From Roseospirillum parvum (GTDB lineage: Bacteria > Pseudomonadota > Alphaproteobacteria > Rhodospirillales > Rhodospirillaceae), in contig NZ_FNCV01000011.1 in assembly GCF_900100455.1 (NCBI RefSeq), forward strand, positions 1 through 64,000: DNA of 64,000 nt, given 5' to 3'. Shown here in pieces: positions 19,928-28,563 of the stretch (within the stretch, counting starts at the first letter, position 1; every line of letters starts with the position of its first letter). The notes under the pieces were generated by a model. It made no database searches, was not told where the DNA came from, and saw nothing but the letters and a program-made list of their open reading frames with translations. The position numbers were made by a program, and so were the translations under genes.

Positions 19928-20955
19928 GGCGTGGGCCGGCTGGGGGGCCGCTGGGCGGCCAGATCGGCGGCCAGTCGCAGCGCCGCGCGCAGGCTGCGCG
20001 GATCGGCCCGGCCGCTGCCGGCCAGCCCGAAGGCGGTGCCGTGGTCCGGCGAGCAGCGGATGAAGGGGAGCCCCAGGGTGACGTTGACGCCGCCGAAGAA
20101 ATCAAGTGTTTTCAAGGGGATCAAGGCCTGGTCGTGGTACATGCACAGGACCGCGTCGGCCTCCGCCCGGGCCGGCTCATGGAACAGGGTGTCGGCCGGC
20201 AGGGGGCCGTGCACGGTGATCCCCTCGGCCTTCAGGTCGGCCACCGCCGGGGCGATCAGGGCCCGTTCCTCGTTGCCCAGCCGGCCCTGCTCGCCGGCGT
20301 GCGGGTTGAGCGCGGCGACCGCCAGCCGGGGCCGGGCGATGCCGAACCGCTGCTTGAGGGCGCGCGCGGTGACGCGCCCGGTGGCGACGATGCGTTCGCG
20401 GCTCAGGGCGCCGGCCACCCGGGCCAGTGGCAGATGGATGGTCACCGGCACGACGCGCAGCGGCGGGTCGAGGTTGGGGGCGACCAGCATCATCACCGGA
20501 TCGACCGGATCGGCCCCGGCGCCGTCGGCCAGATGGCCCAGAAACTCGGTGTGCCCGGGGTGGGCGAAACCGTCGTCCTGCAGGACGGCCTTGCTGATCG
20601 GATTGGTGACCATCGCCGACACCGCGCCGCCCAGGGCCATCTCCGCCGCCTGACGGATGGCGGCGATGATGGCCGGGGCGTTGGCCGGGTCGGGATGGCC
20701 GGGGCGCGGCGGCACGGCCAGCGGGGTGGCCAGGGGCAGCACCGGCAACGCCTGATCGAACACCTCGGCCGCCTGGGCCGCCGTGCCCAGGCGGGCCACC
20801 GGGACCTCAAGGCCCAGGTGCCGGGCCAGGGCTTCCAGGCGTCCGGCGTCGTCGATCATCAGGAAGGGCGGGGTGTCGGCATGGCGGGCCGCCCACAGGG
20901 CGAGGATCAACTCGCCGCCCACGCCGGCCGGATCGCCCATGGTCACAGCCAACAT
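19924..20955 (-). CDS. pdxA: 4-hydroxythreonine-4-phosphate dehydrogenase
   Basis: 343 residues. PdxA oxidises 4-phosphohydroxy-L-threonine with NAD(P)+ in the DXP-dependent pyridoxal phosphate pathway. The start MLAVTMGDPAGVGGELILAL is the family hallmark, as are MVTNPISKAVLQDDGFAHPG HTEFL (metal-binding His), NPHAGEQGRLG and MYHDQALIPLKTLDFFGGVN. GGGAGG stands 7 nt before the ATG. It lies 40 nt after surA and overlaps rsmA, within the envelope/maturation operon. Confidence 0.96.
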   Translation of the reverse strand: MLAVTMGDPAGVGGELILALWAARHADTPPFLMIDDAGRLEALARHLGLEVPVARLGTAAQAAEVFDQALPVLPLATPLAVPPRPGHPDPANAPAIIAAIRQAAEMALGGAVSAMVTNPISKAVLQDDGFAHPGHTEFLGHLADGAGADPVDPVMMLVAPNLDPPLRVVPVTIHLPLARVAGALSRERIVATGRVTARALKQRFGIARPRLAVAALNPHAGEQGRLGNEERALIAPAVADLKAEGITVHGPLPADTLFHEPARAEADAVLCMYHDQALIPLKTLDFFGGVNVTLGLPFIRCSPDHGTAFGLAGSGRADPRSLRAALRLAADLAAQRPPSRPTP

Positions 20956-20995
20956 GCGGGACCTCCCTTGTCCGCCGGCGGCAACGCCGGGGGGG

Positions 20996-22276
20996 TTACA
21001 GGCGGATGTCGATCATCGCCGCCCGCCGCAGTTCACGCAGGCGCCGCCGCGACAGGGCGTTCAGCTTCTCGGCGTGCAGGCGTTCCTCGATCTCGGCCCG
21101 CGAGGGCAGGCCGCCGACCGTCTCCCTGTCGCAGACCATGAGGATCAGTCGGGCATCGTTGACGGCGACGGGGGGCGTCGTCTGGCCGGGTTCCAGGCCA
21201 CTCACCGCCTGGGCGACGGTGTCCGGCAGGTCACCGCTTTTGAGGCGCCCCAGCGGCCCCGAGCCGGGGGTGGCGACTTCCTCGGCCAGGGCCTGGAAGG
21301 CCTGGCAGTCGGCGGCCGCCCGGGCCTGTTCGACGATCTCGGCGGCGCGCGCCTCGGAGACGGCGTGGGCCCCGCTGTAGGGCAGGTGGATCTGGCTCAG
21401 GTTGAAGACGCTTTCCTCGGGCCGCCCACCGGCGTCGCGTCGCTCGATCAGCTTGAGGATGTGATAGGCGGTCTCGGTGCGCACCGGCGCGGAGACCTCG
21501 CCCGGGCCCAGGTCCTGGATGGCACGCTCCAGGGCCGGGTCGAGGCGCCCCTGCGGCACCCAGCCCAGATCCCCCCCGACCGCCGCCGTGGCGGTCTGCG
21601 AGAAACGGTTGGCCAGTGCCGCGAAATCGGCCCCCTGGCGGATCTGGCTGACCAACTGGCGGGCGGTCTCGGCCAGTTCGGCGCTTTCCCGGGGATCATC
21701 GAGGGTCAGCACGATCTCGGCCAGATGGCGCTGTGGCCGCCCCTCGGCCGCCTTCAACTGATTGAGCTCGGCCTCGATCTCCTCGTCGGAGACGCTGAGG
21801 TCGCGCCGTCCCTCGGCCTGGATGTACTTGCGCCAGGCGATGCGGGCCCGGAACTGGGCCCGGGCATTTTCACGATCCAGGCCGTTGGCCGCCAGCATGC
21901 GCTCGAAGCTGCCCGGCGGCAGGTTGTTGCTGGCCTCGATGCTGGCAACCATCCGGTCGACCTCGGCCTCGCTGGCCTCGATGCCGGCGCCTTCGGCGGC
22001 TTTCAGGCGCAGCCTTTCGTCGATCAGGGTGCGCAGGATCTGGCCGAACAGGCGCTGGCGGACCTCCTCGGTGTTGGCCAGATTGGAGGTCGAGATGACG
22101 AAGCTGGTGCGCGCCTGGACGTCGTAGAGCGACACCAGGTCGTCGTTGACCACCGCGGCGATGCGCTGCATCTGCTGGGCCCACGCCGCCCGCGGCGGGG
22201 CGTCCAGCCCGACCAGCAGCGCGAAAACAGCGACCAGAGCCGGCGCAAGACGGCGCGCCCGGGAAACATCAGCCAT
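20996..22276 (-). CDS. surA: Periplasmic peptidyl-prolyl isomerase/chaperone SurA
   Basis: 426 residues. A signal peptide (MADVSRARRLAPALVAVFAL to a cleavage near AAWA) is followed by QQMQRIAAVVNDDLVSLYDV, the SurA N-terminal chaperone domain (about 40-190), and two parvulin-type rotamase segments: one around ERPQRHLAEIVLT and GDLGWVPQGRLDPALERAI, a shorter one toward the C terminus ending GPLGRLKSGDLPDTVAQAVS. SurA escorts beta-barrel proteins including LptD to the BAM complex. The ATG lies inside the last codons of lptD (8-nt overlap), so chaperone and client are translationally coupled. Confidence 0.95.
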   Translation of the reverse strand: MADVSRARRLAPALVAVFALLVGLDAPPRAAWAQQMQRIAAVVNDDLVSLYDVQARTSFVISTSNLANTEEVRQRLFGQILRTLIDERLRLKAAEGAGIEASEAEVDRMVASIEASNNLPPGSFERMLAANGLDRENARAQFRARIAWRKYIQAEGRRDLSVSDEEIEAELNQLKAAEGRPQRHLAEIVLTLDDPRESAELAETARQLVSQIRQGADFAALANRFSQTATAAVGGDLGWVPQGRLDPALERAIQDLGPGEVSAPVRTETAYHILKLIERRDAGGRPEESVFNLSQIHLPYSGAHAVSEARAAEIVEQARAAADCQAFQALAEEVATPGSGPLGRLKSGDLPDTVAQAVSGLEPGQTTPPVAVNDARLILMVCDRETVGGLPSRAEIEERLHAEKLNALSRRRLRELRRAAMIDIRL

Positions 22277-24497
22277 TGGTGTTGACCTCGCCGAGGGTCT
22301 TCAGGATCAGTTGCAGGGAGAACGACAGGCCGTCCTCGTAGTCGCGGTCGCTGGTGTAGCTTTGGCGCACCGTGCCGCGCATGGTGAAGCACTCGTCCTC
22401 GTAGGTCAGGGCGCCGCCCACCGAAACCCAGCCCTTGTGATTGTCGCGCAGGTCGTAGGTGGCGTCCACCTTGCCCTCCCAGTACTGACCGAAGCGCGAG
22501 TTCAGCGAGCCGGACATCTGGTGCTTCTCGTCGATCGTGGTGTCGTCGATCCGGGTCTCGGTCAGATAGATGTGGCTCAAGCCCAGCGACAGGGGGTCCG
22601 GTCCGATGTTCAGGTCCAGGTTGCTGAACTGCGGGGCGAAGTTCTCGCGGTCGAGGCGGAAGCGGTAGTTCAGGTTCAGGTTGTCGCTGGGCCGCACCGC
22701 CAGCCGGCCGACCACGTCGGACAGCTTGCCGGACAACCCACTGTCGGTGCCGAACATGGCCGATTCGTGGAAGCGGTACGACTGGCCGATGAGCATCGAG
22801 AAATCGCCGCCGCCGCGACCGATGGCACTGTAGCGCAGGCCGTAGTTCAGGCGCGACCCGTCCTCGACCCGGTCCCAGCCGGTGAAGCGGTTGTCGCTGA
22901 ACAGGTTGGTGTCGTCGAACACGAAGTCGCGGCTGTCGTCGTTGGGAATGCCCGAGGGATTGCCGCCGACCGGGGCGACGATACCCTGGATGATCGGTTC
23001 GATGATCTCGGTGTGGGTTTCCCGGGCGGCGGCCAGGGGCAGGCTCCAGCGCAGCGACATGCTGGGGATGACCCGGCCGGTGACGCCGTCGAAGCTGCCG
23101 TCGGCCGGGGTGCCGTCGGCCACCTGGGCGACATGGTAGAGGTCGCCCTTGACGCGGGTGGTCAGCTCGTAGCGCTCGCCCAGCGGGCTGATGTAGGGCA
23201 GGGTCCAGCCCAGGTCGCCGGACAGCCGGCGGCTGTCGCTGCCCTCGCCCCGGTTGATCGCCACCGCGCCGCCCTTGAACCAGGTGTATCCGCCGGCCCG
23301 GCCGGGGTCGCCGACCAGATGGTATTGCAGGCGCGGCAGGACCAGGGGGGTCAGGCCGGGGTCGTCGTCGGCCCGCTGGCCCTGGAAGTAGAAGCCGTCC
23401 AGGCTGGCGTAGTCGTTGTTGTCGAACCCTTCCACATAGGCCCGGTTGGTCAGCCAGGCATCAGCCCCGAAGCCGTAGCGGCGCATGTAGGTGTCGTCCG
23501 GCGCCAGGGCCACTTCCCAGCCGGCGCGGAAGGTTTCGTCGATGTGGAACTCGCCCTCGCCGTCGATGTGGCCCACCGTGCTGTCGCCGTCGTAGGTCAG
23601 GCTGGCGGTATGGTCGACTTCGCCGGTGCGGAAGCGGTTGCGGTGTTCGGCGATCAGGCTGCCGCCCTTTTCCGTCGTGGCGAGCGCGGTCAGGGTCAGG
23701 TCCTCGTGGTCGGAGAGGACGAAGAAATAGGGCACCTTGACGTTGAAGCCGAGGCTGGACGAGTTGCCGATGGTCGGCGGCAACAGGCCGCTCTGGCGGC
23801 GCACCGTGGGGTCGGCGTGTTGCAGGTAGGGGGTGTAGGCGACCGGCACGCCGAACATCTCCAGCGTCGCGTCGCGGTAATAGATTTCCCGCGCCGCCTG
23901 ATCGTGCACCACCTCGCGGGCCTTGACCTGCCACAGCGGCGCCCGATCCGGATTGTCGCGGCAGGTGTCGCAGGGTGTGTAGCGGGCCCGGGTCAGGGTC
24001 GAGCGGTTGCCGGCCTGACGGGTCAGGCTTTCGGCGAACAGCCGCGAGCGGTCGGCCAGCATCAGGCGGATTTCCCGGGCCACGCCCTCGGCCAGATCGC
24101 CCTTGAGTTCCACGTAGTCGGCGAACAGCACGTTGCCGTCCGGCTCGACCAGACTGACGTTGCCCGAGGCGGTGACCAGATCGTGCCCGATGTCGTAGTT
24201 GATGGTGTCGGCCACCACCATGCGCTGGCCGTGCAGGACTTCCACGTCGCCCCGGCCGGTGACCACCTCAAGGTCGCGGTCGTAGGTCATCTGGCTGGCG
24301 GTGACCACCGTTTCCCGGGGGCCGTGCACGGGGTCGCCGCCCTCGGCGGCGCCGCCCCAGATGGTTTGCGCGCTGGCTGGTCCACCGGCGGCCAGCCAGA
24401 CGGCGGGTATCAGCACGAGCGCCATCAGCATGGTGCCGGCCTGGATCGCCAGAGCCGAGGGCGACAAATCCGGTGCCACGACGTGGCGCCGGGTCAT
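22269..24497 (-). CDS. lptD: LPS-assembly outer-membrane protein LptD
   Basis: 742 residues from ATG 24497 (MTRRHVVAPDLSPSALAIQ); a GTG at 24545 would add 16, and neither has a good ribosome site. The signal region ends near GGPASAQ. Residues up to about 200 form the periplasmic beta-jellyroll of the OstA/LptA type (VVTASQMTYDRDLEVVTGRG, MVVADTINYDIG); the rest is the 26-strand barrel. The cysteine pair in YTPCDTCRDNPDRAPLWQVK is the alphaproteobacterial form of the family. LptD with LptE inserts LPS into the outer leaflet. It precedes surA with overlap. Confidence 0.95.
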   Translation of the reverse strand: MTRRHVVAPDLSPSALAIQAGTMLMALVLIPAVWLAAGGPASAQTIWGGAAEGGDPVHGPRETVVTASQMTYDRDLEVVTGRGDVEVLHGQRMVVADTINYDIGHDLVTASGNVSLVEPDGNVLFADYVELKGDLAEGVAREIRLMLADRSRLFAESLTRQAGNRSTLTRARYTPCDTCRDNPDRAPLWQVKAREVVHDQAAREIYYRDATLEMFGVPVAYTPYLQHADPTVRRQSGLLPPTIGNSSSLGFNVKVPYFFVLSDHEDLTLTALATTEKGGSLIAEHRNRFRTGEVDHTASLTYDGDSTVGHIDGEGEFHIDETFRAGWEVALAPDDTYMRRYGFGADAWLTNRAYVEGFDNNDYASLDGFYFQGQRADDDPGLTPLVLPRLQYHLVGDPGRAGGYTWFKGGAVAINRGEGSDSRRLSGDLGWTLPYISPLGERYELTTRVKGDLYHVAQVADGTPADGSFDGVTGRVIPSMSLRWSLPLAAARETHTEIIEPIIQGIVAPVGGNPSGIPNDDSRDFVFDDTNLFSDNRFTGWDRVEDGSRLNYGLRYSAIGRGGGDFSMLIGQSYRFHESAMFGTDSGLSGKLSDVVGRLAVRPSDNLNLNYRFRLDRENFAPQFSNLDLNIGPDPLSLGLSHIYLTETRIDDTTIDEKHQMSGSLNSRFGQYWEGKVDATYDLRDNHKGWVSVGGALTYEDECFTMRGTVRQSYTSDRDYEDGLSFSLQLILKTLGEVNTNG

Positions 24498-24567
24498 CGT
24501 CCCCGGCTGCACGGCGTGCTGCGTGATGTGTGGCTCACGCGGCACGCTGTGGGCTCTTGACAGTGCT

Positions 24568-24610
24568 GCAAACCGTCGTCGCGATCCGGTCCGGATCGCT
24601 GGGGATTTGC
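24568..24610. repeat. 43-bp palindromic repeat, copy 1
   Basis: The core GCGATCCGG-T-CCGGATCGC (24581-24599) is a perfect 19-bp palindrome, with outer arms GCAAACC and GGATTTGC. In reverse orientation the element matches the one at 29588-29630 over all 43 positions with only four differences. It lies in the gap between lptF and lptD, where many alphaproteobacteria carry lptG. Confidence 0.9.
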
Positions 24611-24666
24611 TGTGGGCTCCTGGTGCGGGGCATGGGCGGTCTCGGGTCTCGTTCCTGGCGGGGCGG

Positions 24667-25785
24667 TCAGGCGGCGACGGGGGCTTTCAGGCGCGGCGGG
24701 CGGGCCAGTACGTAAAAGCCGACCAATACCGGCAGAACGGTGCTCAGGTAAAGCAGCGGCAGCAGGTCGAGGCGGTTGGCGGCCACGTTGGCGGCCCCCA
24801 ACTGGGCCCCTTGCAGGCCGACCATCAGGGTGATGGCGCCGAGCACCCGGGGCGTGGTGCCGTGGCGGCTGAACTGGCCGTTGAGCAGCATGGTCAGGGC
24901 GATCAGGGCAAAGCCCAGGGTCAGCAGGGGGGCGGTCAGGCGCTTGTGGCCCTCGACCCGGAACCGGCGGATGTCGGTTTCGCTCAGGAAGCCGCCGGCC
25001 TCGGTGGCCAGCAACTCCTTCATCGAGCGTTCGCGGGCGTCGCGGAAGCGTTCCTCGTCATGCGGGCCGGCCAGCCCGAAATCAAGGGTGTAACTGTCGA
25101 AGTAGAGCAGGCTCAGGCGTTGCCCGCCGGCCGACAGTTCCTGGCTGTTGCCGTTGATCATCAGCACCCGGGGGCCGTTGTCGGTGTGGATCAGGGCGCC
25201 GCGCTCGGCCATCCAGGTGACCTCCTTCTCCGGCGAGCGGCTGTCGTGGACCAGGATGCCGAGCAACTCGTCGCGGCTGGTCCGCTGGCGCACGTAGACG
25301 GTCAGGCCCCGGGCGACCTGCGAGAAGGCGCCCTCCTTCAGCATCACCTTGGACAGGTCGTTCTCCACCTCCCACTGCAATTCCCGGAAGTCGCGCACCG
25401 ACTGGGGGATGAAGTGCAGGGTGACGGCATAATTGGCCAGGGTGACCAGAAGGGCCAGGATCAGTGCCGGCCGGGCCAGTCCCAGCGGCGACAGCCCGGC
25501 CGCCCGCAGCACCACCAGCTCGCGGTCGCTGGTCAGCCGGGCGTAGACGAACAGGATCACCGCGAACAGCGCGATGGGCAGCACGATGGCCAGGAAACTG
25601 GGCAGCAGCAGCACGGTCAGCTTGAGGAATCCGGCCACCGACAGACCCTGGTTGATGATCAGGTCGACGAAGCGCAGCGACTGGGTCAGCCACACCAGAA
25701 GGCACAGCACGATGGTCACCAGAACCGTGCCGACGGTCAGGTGGCGCAGCAGATAGCGGGTGATCAGTCCGGTGCTCCGTGCCAT
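24667..25785 (-). CDS. lptF: LPS export ABC transporter permease LptF
   Basis: 372 residues, YjgP/YjgQ family. From the ATG at 25785 (MARSTGLITRYLLRHLTVGT) the protein has six membrane spans: three before residue about 110 and three after about 270, around a periplasmic beta-jellyroll domain (AFSQVARGLTVYVRQRTSRD, VTWMAERGALIHTDNG). The early WLTQSLRFVDLIINQG motif is the LptF rather than LptG form. LptF pairs with LptG and the ATPase LptB to extract LPS from the inner membrane. No clear Shine-Dalgarno; a TATACT lies about 10 nt upstream of the start. No lptG follows. Confidence 0.92.
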   Translation of the reverse strand: MARSTGLITRYLLRHLTVGTVLVTIVLCLLVWLTQSLRFVDLIINQGLSVAGFLKLTVLLLPSFLAIVLPIALFAVILFVYARLTSDRELVVLRAAGLSPLGLARPALILALLVTLANYAVTLHFIPQSVRDFRELQWEVENDLSKVMLKEGAFSQVARGLTVYVRQRTSRDELLGILVHDSRSPEKEVTWMAERGALIHTDNGPRVLMINGNSQELSAGGQRLSLLYFDSYTLDFGLAGPHDEERFRDARERSMKELLATEAGGFLSETDIRRFRVEGHKRLTAPLLTLGFALIALTMLLNGQFSRHGTTPRVLGAITLMVGLQGAQLGAANVAANRLDLLPLLYLSTVLPVLVGFYVLARPPRLKAPVAA

Positions 25786-25925
25786 GGGAGCGGAGTATAA
25801 GGCCGGGGCGGGGCGCAAGGACAGGGCCGATTTGCCGCCCTTTCGCCTGCCGCCTTGACCGGCGCGACTCCACTCCCGATCATGGCCCATGATGACATCG
25901 ATCATGGCGGCGGGAGGAGGGGCGG

Positions 25926-26522
25926 ATGACCGGTTGGCGCGGGCGGGGCGGTGGCGCCTCGATCTGGGCGGGGCTGGTGGTGCTGGTGTTGCTGGCCGGT
26001 TGTTCGCCCATCTCCACCGCCAGCACCCTGGGCGGCGCGGTGCTGGAAGACCGCAGCGGCGGCGATCAGGTCGAGGACCTGCGCATCCGGGTGGCCCTCA
26101 ACAAGGCCCTGCTGGATGACAGCGCCAGACTGTTCCGGGCCGTCTCGACCAAGGTCTGGGAGGGCCGGGTGATGCTGACCGGCGCCGTCGCCGAGGCGGC
26201 CCAGATGGACCGCGCGGTGGCCGCCGCCTGGGGCATCGACGGGGTCGATGAGGTGATCAACGAGCTTCAGGTGGCCGAGGCCGGCAGCCTGGGCGATTTC
26301 GTCGATGACGGCCTGATCACCCAGAAGCTGGAAGCCCGCCTGCTGGCCGATGGCGAGGTGCGCTCGGTGAACTACCGGATGAGCGCCGTCAAGGGCACCG
26401 TCTACCTGCTCGGCGTGGCCCGCGGCCAAGGTGAACTCGACCGGGTGATGGCCCACGCCCGCGACATCGACGGGGTGCGCCGGGTGGTGCCCCACGTGCG
26501 CCTGCTGAACGCCGACGCCTGA
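25926..26522 (+). CDS. BON-domain outer-membrane lipoprotein (OsmY/DolP-like)
   Basis: 198 residues. A signal peptide with lipobox LLAGCSP predicts a diacylated lipoprotein (Cys about 25). Two BON domains follow: roughly residues 50-120 (VEDLRIRVALNKALLDDSAR, then GRVMLTGAVAEAAQMDRAVA) and 120-195 (QKLEARLLADGEVRSVNYRM, GTVYLLGVARGQGELDRVMA). Domain count and lipoprotein status match DolP (YraP), a quality-control protein that works with the BAM machinery and anionic phospholipids. GGGAGGAGGGGCGG gives an excellent ribosome site. It is divergent from lptF, 140 nt away, so an outer-membrane theme continues. Confidence 0.92.
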   Translation: MTGWRGRGGGASIWAGLVVLVLLAGCSPISTASTLGGAVLEDRSGGDQVEDLRIRVALNKALLDDSARLFRAVSTKVWEGRVMLTGAVAEAAQMDRAVAAAWGIDGVDEVINELQVAEAGSLGDFVDDGLITQKLEARLLADGEVRSVNYRMSAVKGTVYLLGVARGQGELDRVMAHARDIDGVRRVVPHVRLLNADA

Positions 26523-26582
26523 GCGAAGCCGACCGGCGATGAGCGAGGCCCATCGCCGGTGGGGAGAGGCCCCGATTGTGCC

Positions 26583-28361
26583 TCAGGTGGTGGCCAGGGC
26601 CTCTTCGGGAAGCGCCAGCAGGCAGCTCTGGTCGGCCGTCACCTGGGTCGCGAAGGCGTCGGCCAGGGGCAGCACCTGATCCAGGTAGAAGCGCGCCGTG
26701 GCCCGCTTGGCGGCGGCGAAGTTGGGATCGTCGGTGATCCCGGGCTGGGCGTTGCCTTCCACCGCGGCCAGGGCGCGGGCCATCATCCAGCCGCCGGCGA
26801 CGGTGCCGAACTGGTTGAGGAAGGGGGTGGCGGCGCCCATCGCCTGACCCATGTCGCCCACCTTCATCAGATGGTCGGCGCTGGCCTTGAGGCCGAGCAG
26901 GGCCTCGGCGACCGGCCTCGCGGCATCGCCCAGGGTGGCCAGATCGGCCTCCATGGCGCCGACCACGCGGGCGAAGCCGGCCCCCTGGTCGCGCAGCAGC
27001 TTGCGGCCCACCAGATCGGCCGCCTGGACGCCGTTGGTCCCTTCGTAGATCGGGCAGATGCGGGCGTCGCGCAGGTGCTGGGCGGCGCCGGTCTCCTCCA
27101 CGTAGCCCATGCCGCCGTGGATCTGCACCCCGAGGTCGGCCGCCGAGACGCCGATCTCCGAGGCCCACGCCTTGACCACCGGGGTCAGCACCTGGACCGT
27201 GGCCTCGGCCCGGGCCCGCACCTCGGGGTCGGGGTGGTGGTCGGCCAGATCGATGTTGGCGTGGGCGTAATAGCCCAGGGCGCGCGCCGCCTCGACGCGG
27301 GAACGCATGGACAGCAACATGCGCCGCACGTCCGGGTGATGGACGATGGTTCCCGGGCCGGCCTCGCGCGGGGCGGTGACCGACTTGGACTGGATGCGCT
27401 CGCGGGCATAGGCCAGGGCCTGCTGGTAGGCCCGCTCGCCGATCGCCACGCCCTGCATGCCGACCGACAGGCGGGCGTTGTTCATCATCGTGAACATGTA
27501 TTCCAGGCCGCGGTTCTCCTCGCCGACCAGATAGCCCACGGCGCCCTCTTCCTCGCCGAAGGCCATGGTGCAGGTGGCGCTGCCGTGGATGCCCAGCTTG
27601 TGCTCCAGGCCGGCACAGTGGACGTCGTTGCGCGGCCCCGGGGTGCCGTCCGGGTTGAGCAGGAACTTGGGCACCAGGAACAGGCTGATCCCCTTCACCC
27701 CGGCCGGCGCGTCGGGCAGTCGGCCGAGCACCAGATGGATGATGTTCTCGGCCATCGCGTGGTCGCCCCAGGTGATGAAGATCTTCTGCCCGGAGAGGCG
27801 GTAGGTCTCCTCGCCGGCGCGCACCGCCTTCAGGCGCACCTGGGCCAGATCGGTGCCGGCCTGGGGCTCGGTCAGGTTCATGGTGCCGGCCCAGGTGCCG
27901 GCGATCATGTTGGGCAGATAGGTCGCCTTCAGGTGCTCGCTGCCGTGGGCGGTGAGGGCCTCGATGGCGCCCTGGGTGAGCAGCGGGGCCAGCCCGAACG
28001 ACAGGTTGGCGGCCTGCCAGATCTCGCCCACCGCGCCCTGCAACAGCCACGGCATGCCCTGGCCGCCGTGCTCGGGGTCGAAGACCAGCGACTGCCAGCC
28101 GGCCTCGACGAACTGGGCGTAGGCCTCGGCGAAGCCCGGGGGGGCGATCACCGTGTCGTCTTCCAGGCGGCAGCCTTCCAGGTCGCCGGTCCGGTTGAGG
28201 GGGGCCAGCGCCTCGGCCCCGAAGCGTCCGGCCTCGTCGAGGATGGCGTCGATCAGGTCGGGGGTGGCTTCCTCGAAGCCGGGCAGGGCGCGCACCTCGT
28301 CCAGGCCGGCGAGGGCGAGGGCGAAGCGCATCTCCTTGATCGGGGCGGCATAGTCGGTCAT
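26583..28361 (-). CDS. Acyl-CoA dehydrogenase, long form with C-terminal domain (DmdC/AcdA-like)
   Basis: 592 residues from ATG 28361 (MTDYAAPIKEMRFALALAGL), with GGAGG 6 nt upstream. The N-terminal segment, the FAD-contacting MNLTEPQAGTDLAQVRLKAV and IFITWGDHAMAENIIHLVLG, and the central GLEHKLGIHGSATCTMAFGE plus LEYMFTMMNNARLSVGMQG are typical of the 590-600-residue acyl-CoA dehydrogenases. This group has an extra C-terminal helical domain and includes 3-methylmercaptopropionyl-CoA dehydrogenase, but most members are broad medium/long-chain enzymes. Specific substrate not decidable. It is monocistronic and converges with the BON gene. Confidence 0.9.
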   Translation of the reverse strand: MTDYAAPIKEMRFALALAGLDEVRALPGFEEATPDLIDAILDEAGRFGAEALAPLNRTGDLEGCRLEDDTVIAPPGFAEAYAQFVEAGWQSLVFDPEHGGQGMPWLLQGAVGEIWQAANLSFGLAPLLTQGAIEALTAHGSEHLKATYLPNMIAGTWAGTMNLTEPQAGTDLAQVRLKAVRAGEETYRLSGQKIFITWGDHAMAENIIHLVLGRLPDAPAGVKGISLFLVPKFLLNPDGTPGPRNDVHCAGLEHKLGIHGSATCTMAFGEEEGAVGYLVGEENRGLEYMFTMMNNARLSVGMQGVAIGERAYQQALAYARERIQSKSVTAPREAGPGTIVHHPDVRRMLLSMRSRVEAARALGYYAHANIDLADHHPDPEVRARAEATVQVLTPVVKAWASEIGVSAADLGVQIHGGMGYVEETGAAQHLRDARICPIYEGTNGVQAADLVGRKLLRDQGAGFARVVGAMEADLATLGDAARPVAEALLGLKASADHLMKVGDMGQAMGAATPFLNQFGTVAGGWMMARALAAVEGNAQPGITDDPNFAAAKRATARFYLDQVLPLADAFATQVTADQSCLLALPEEALATT

Positions 28362-28377
28362 CAGGGCCTCCAGAGGG

Positions 28378-28409
28378 GCGCGGGGCGAAAACAGCGCGGG
28401 GCGAAAACA
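28378..28409. repeat. Tandem 16-bp repeat upstream of the acyl-CoA dehydrogenase
   Basis: GCGCGGGGCGAAAACA twice in perfect tandem (28378-28393, 28394-28409), 17 nt upstream of the start codon on the minus-strand leader. Could be a protein-binding site or slippage product. Confidence 0.8.
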
Positions 28410-28563
28410 GAACGTGTCGAGCAAAAACTGCCCGACCGGACGGGGCGTCGGCAAGATCGAATCTGCCGGGGGCGTGCTCGCCGCACAGGCTTGTGCCCCG
28501 TCCCGGGGGTGCTACCATGCCGCCATGCCTCCCCGCCTTGCGCCAATCCGCCCGAGAGCCGCC

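Noticed and set aside
22146-24560. Long plus-strand frame opposite lptD
   Set aside because: Same antisense artefact; lptD on the other strand has full family motifs.
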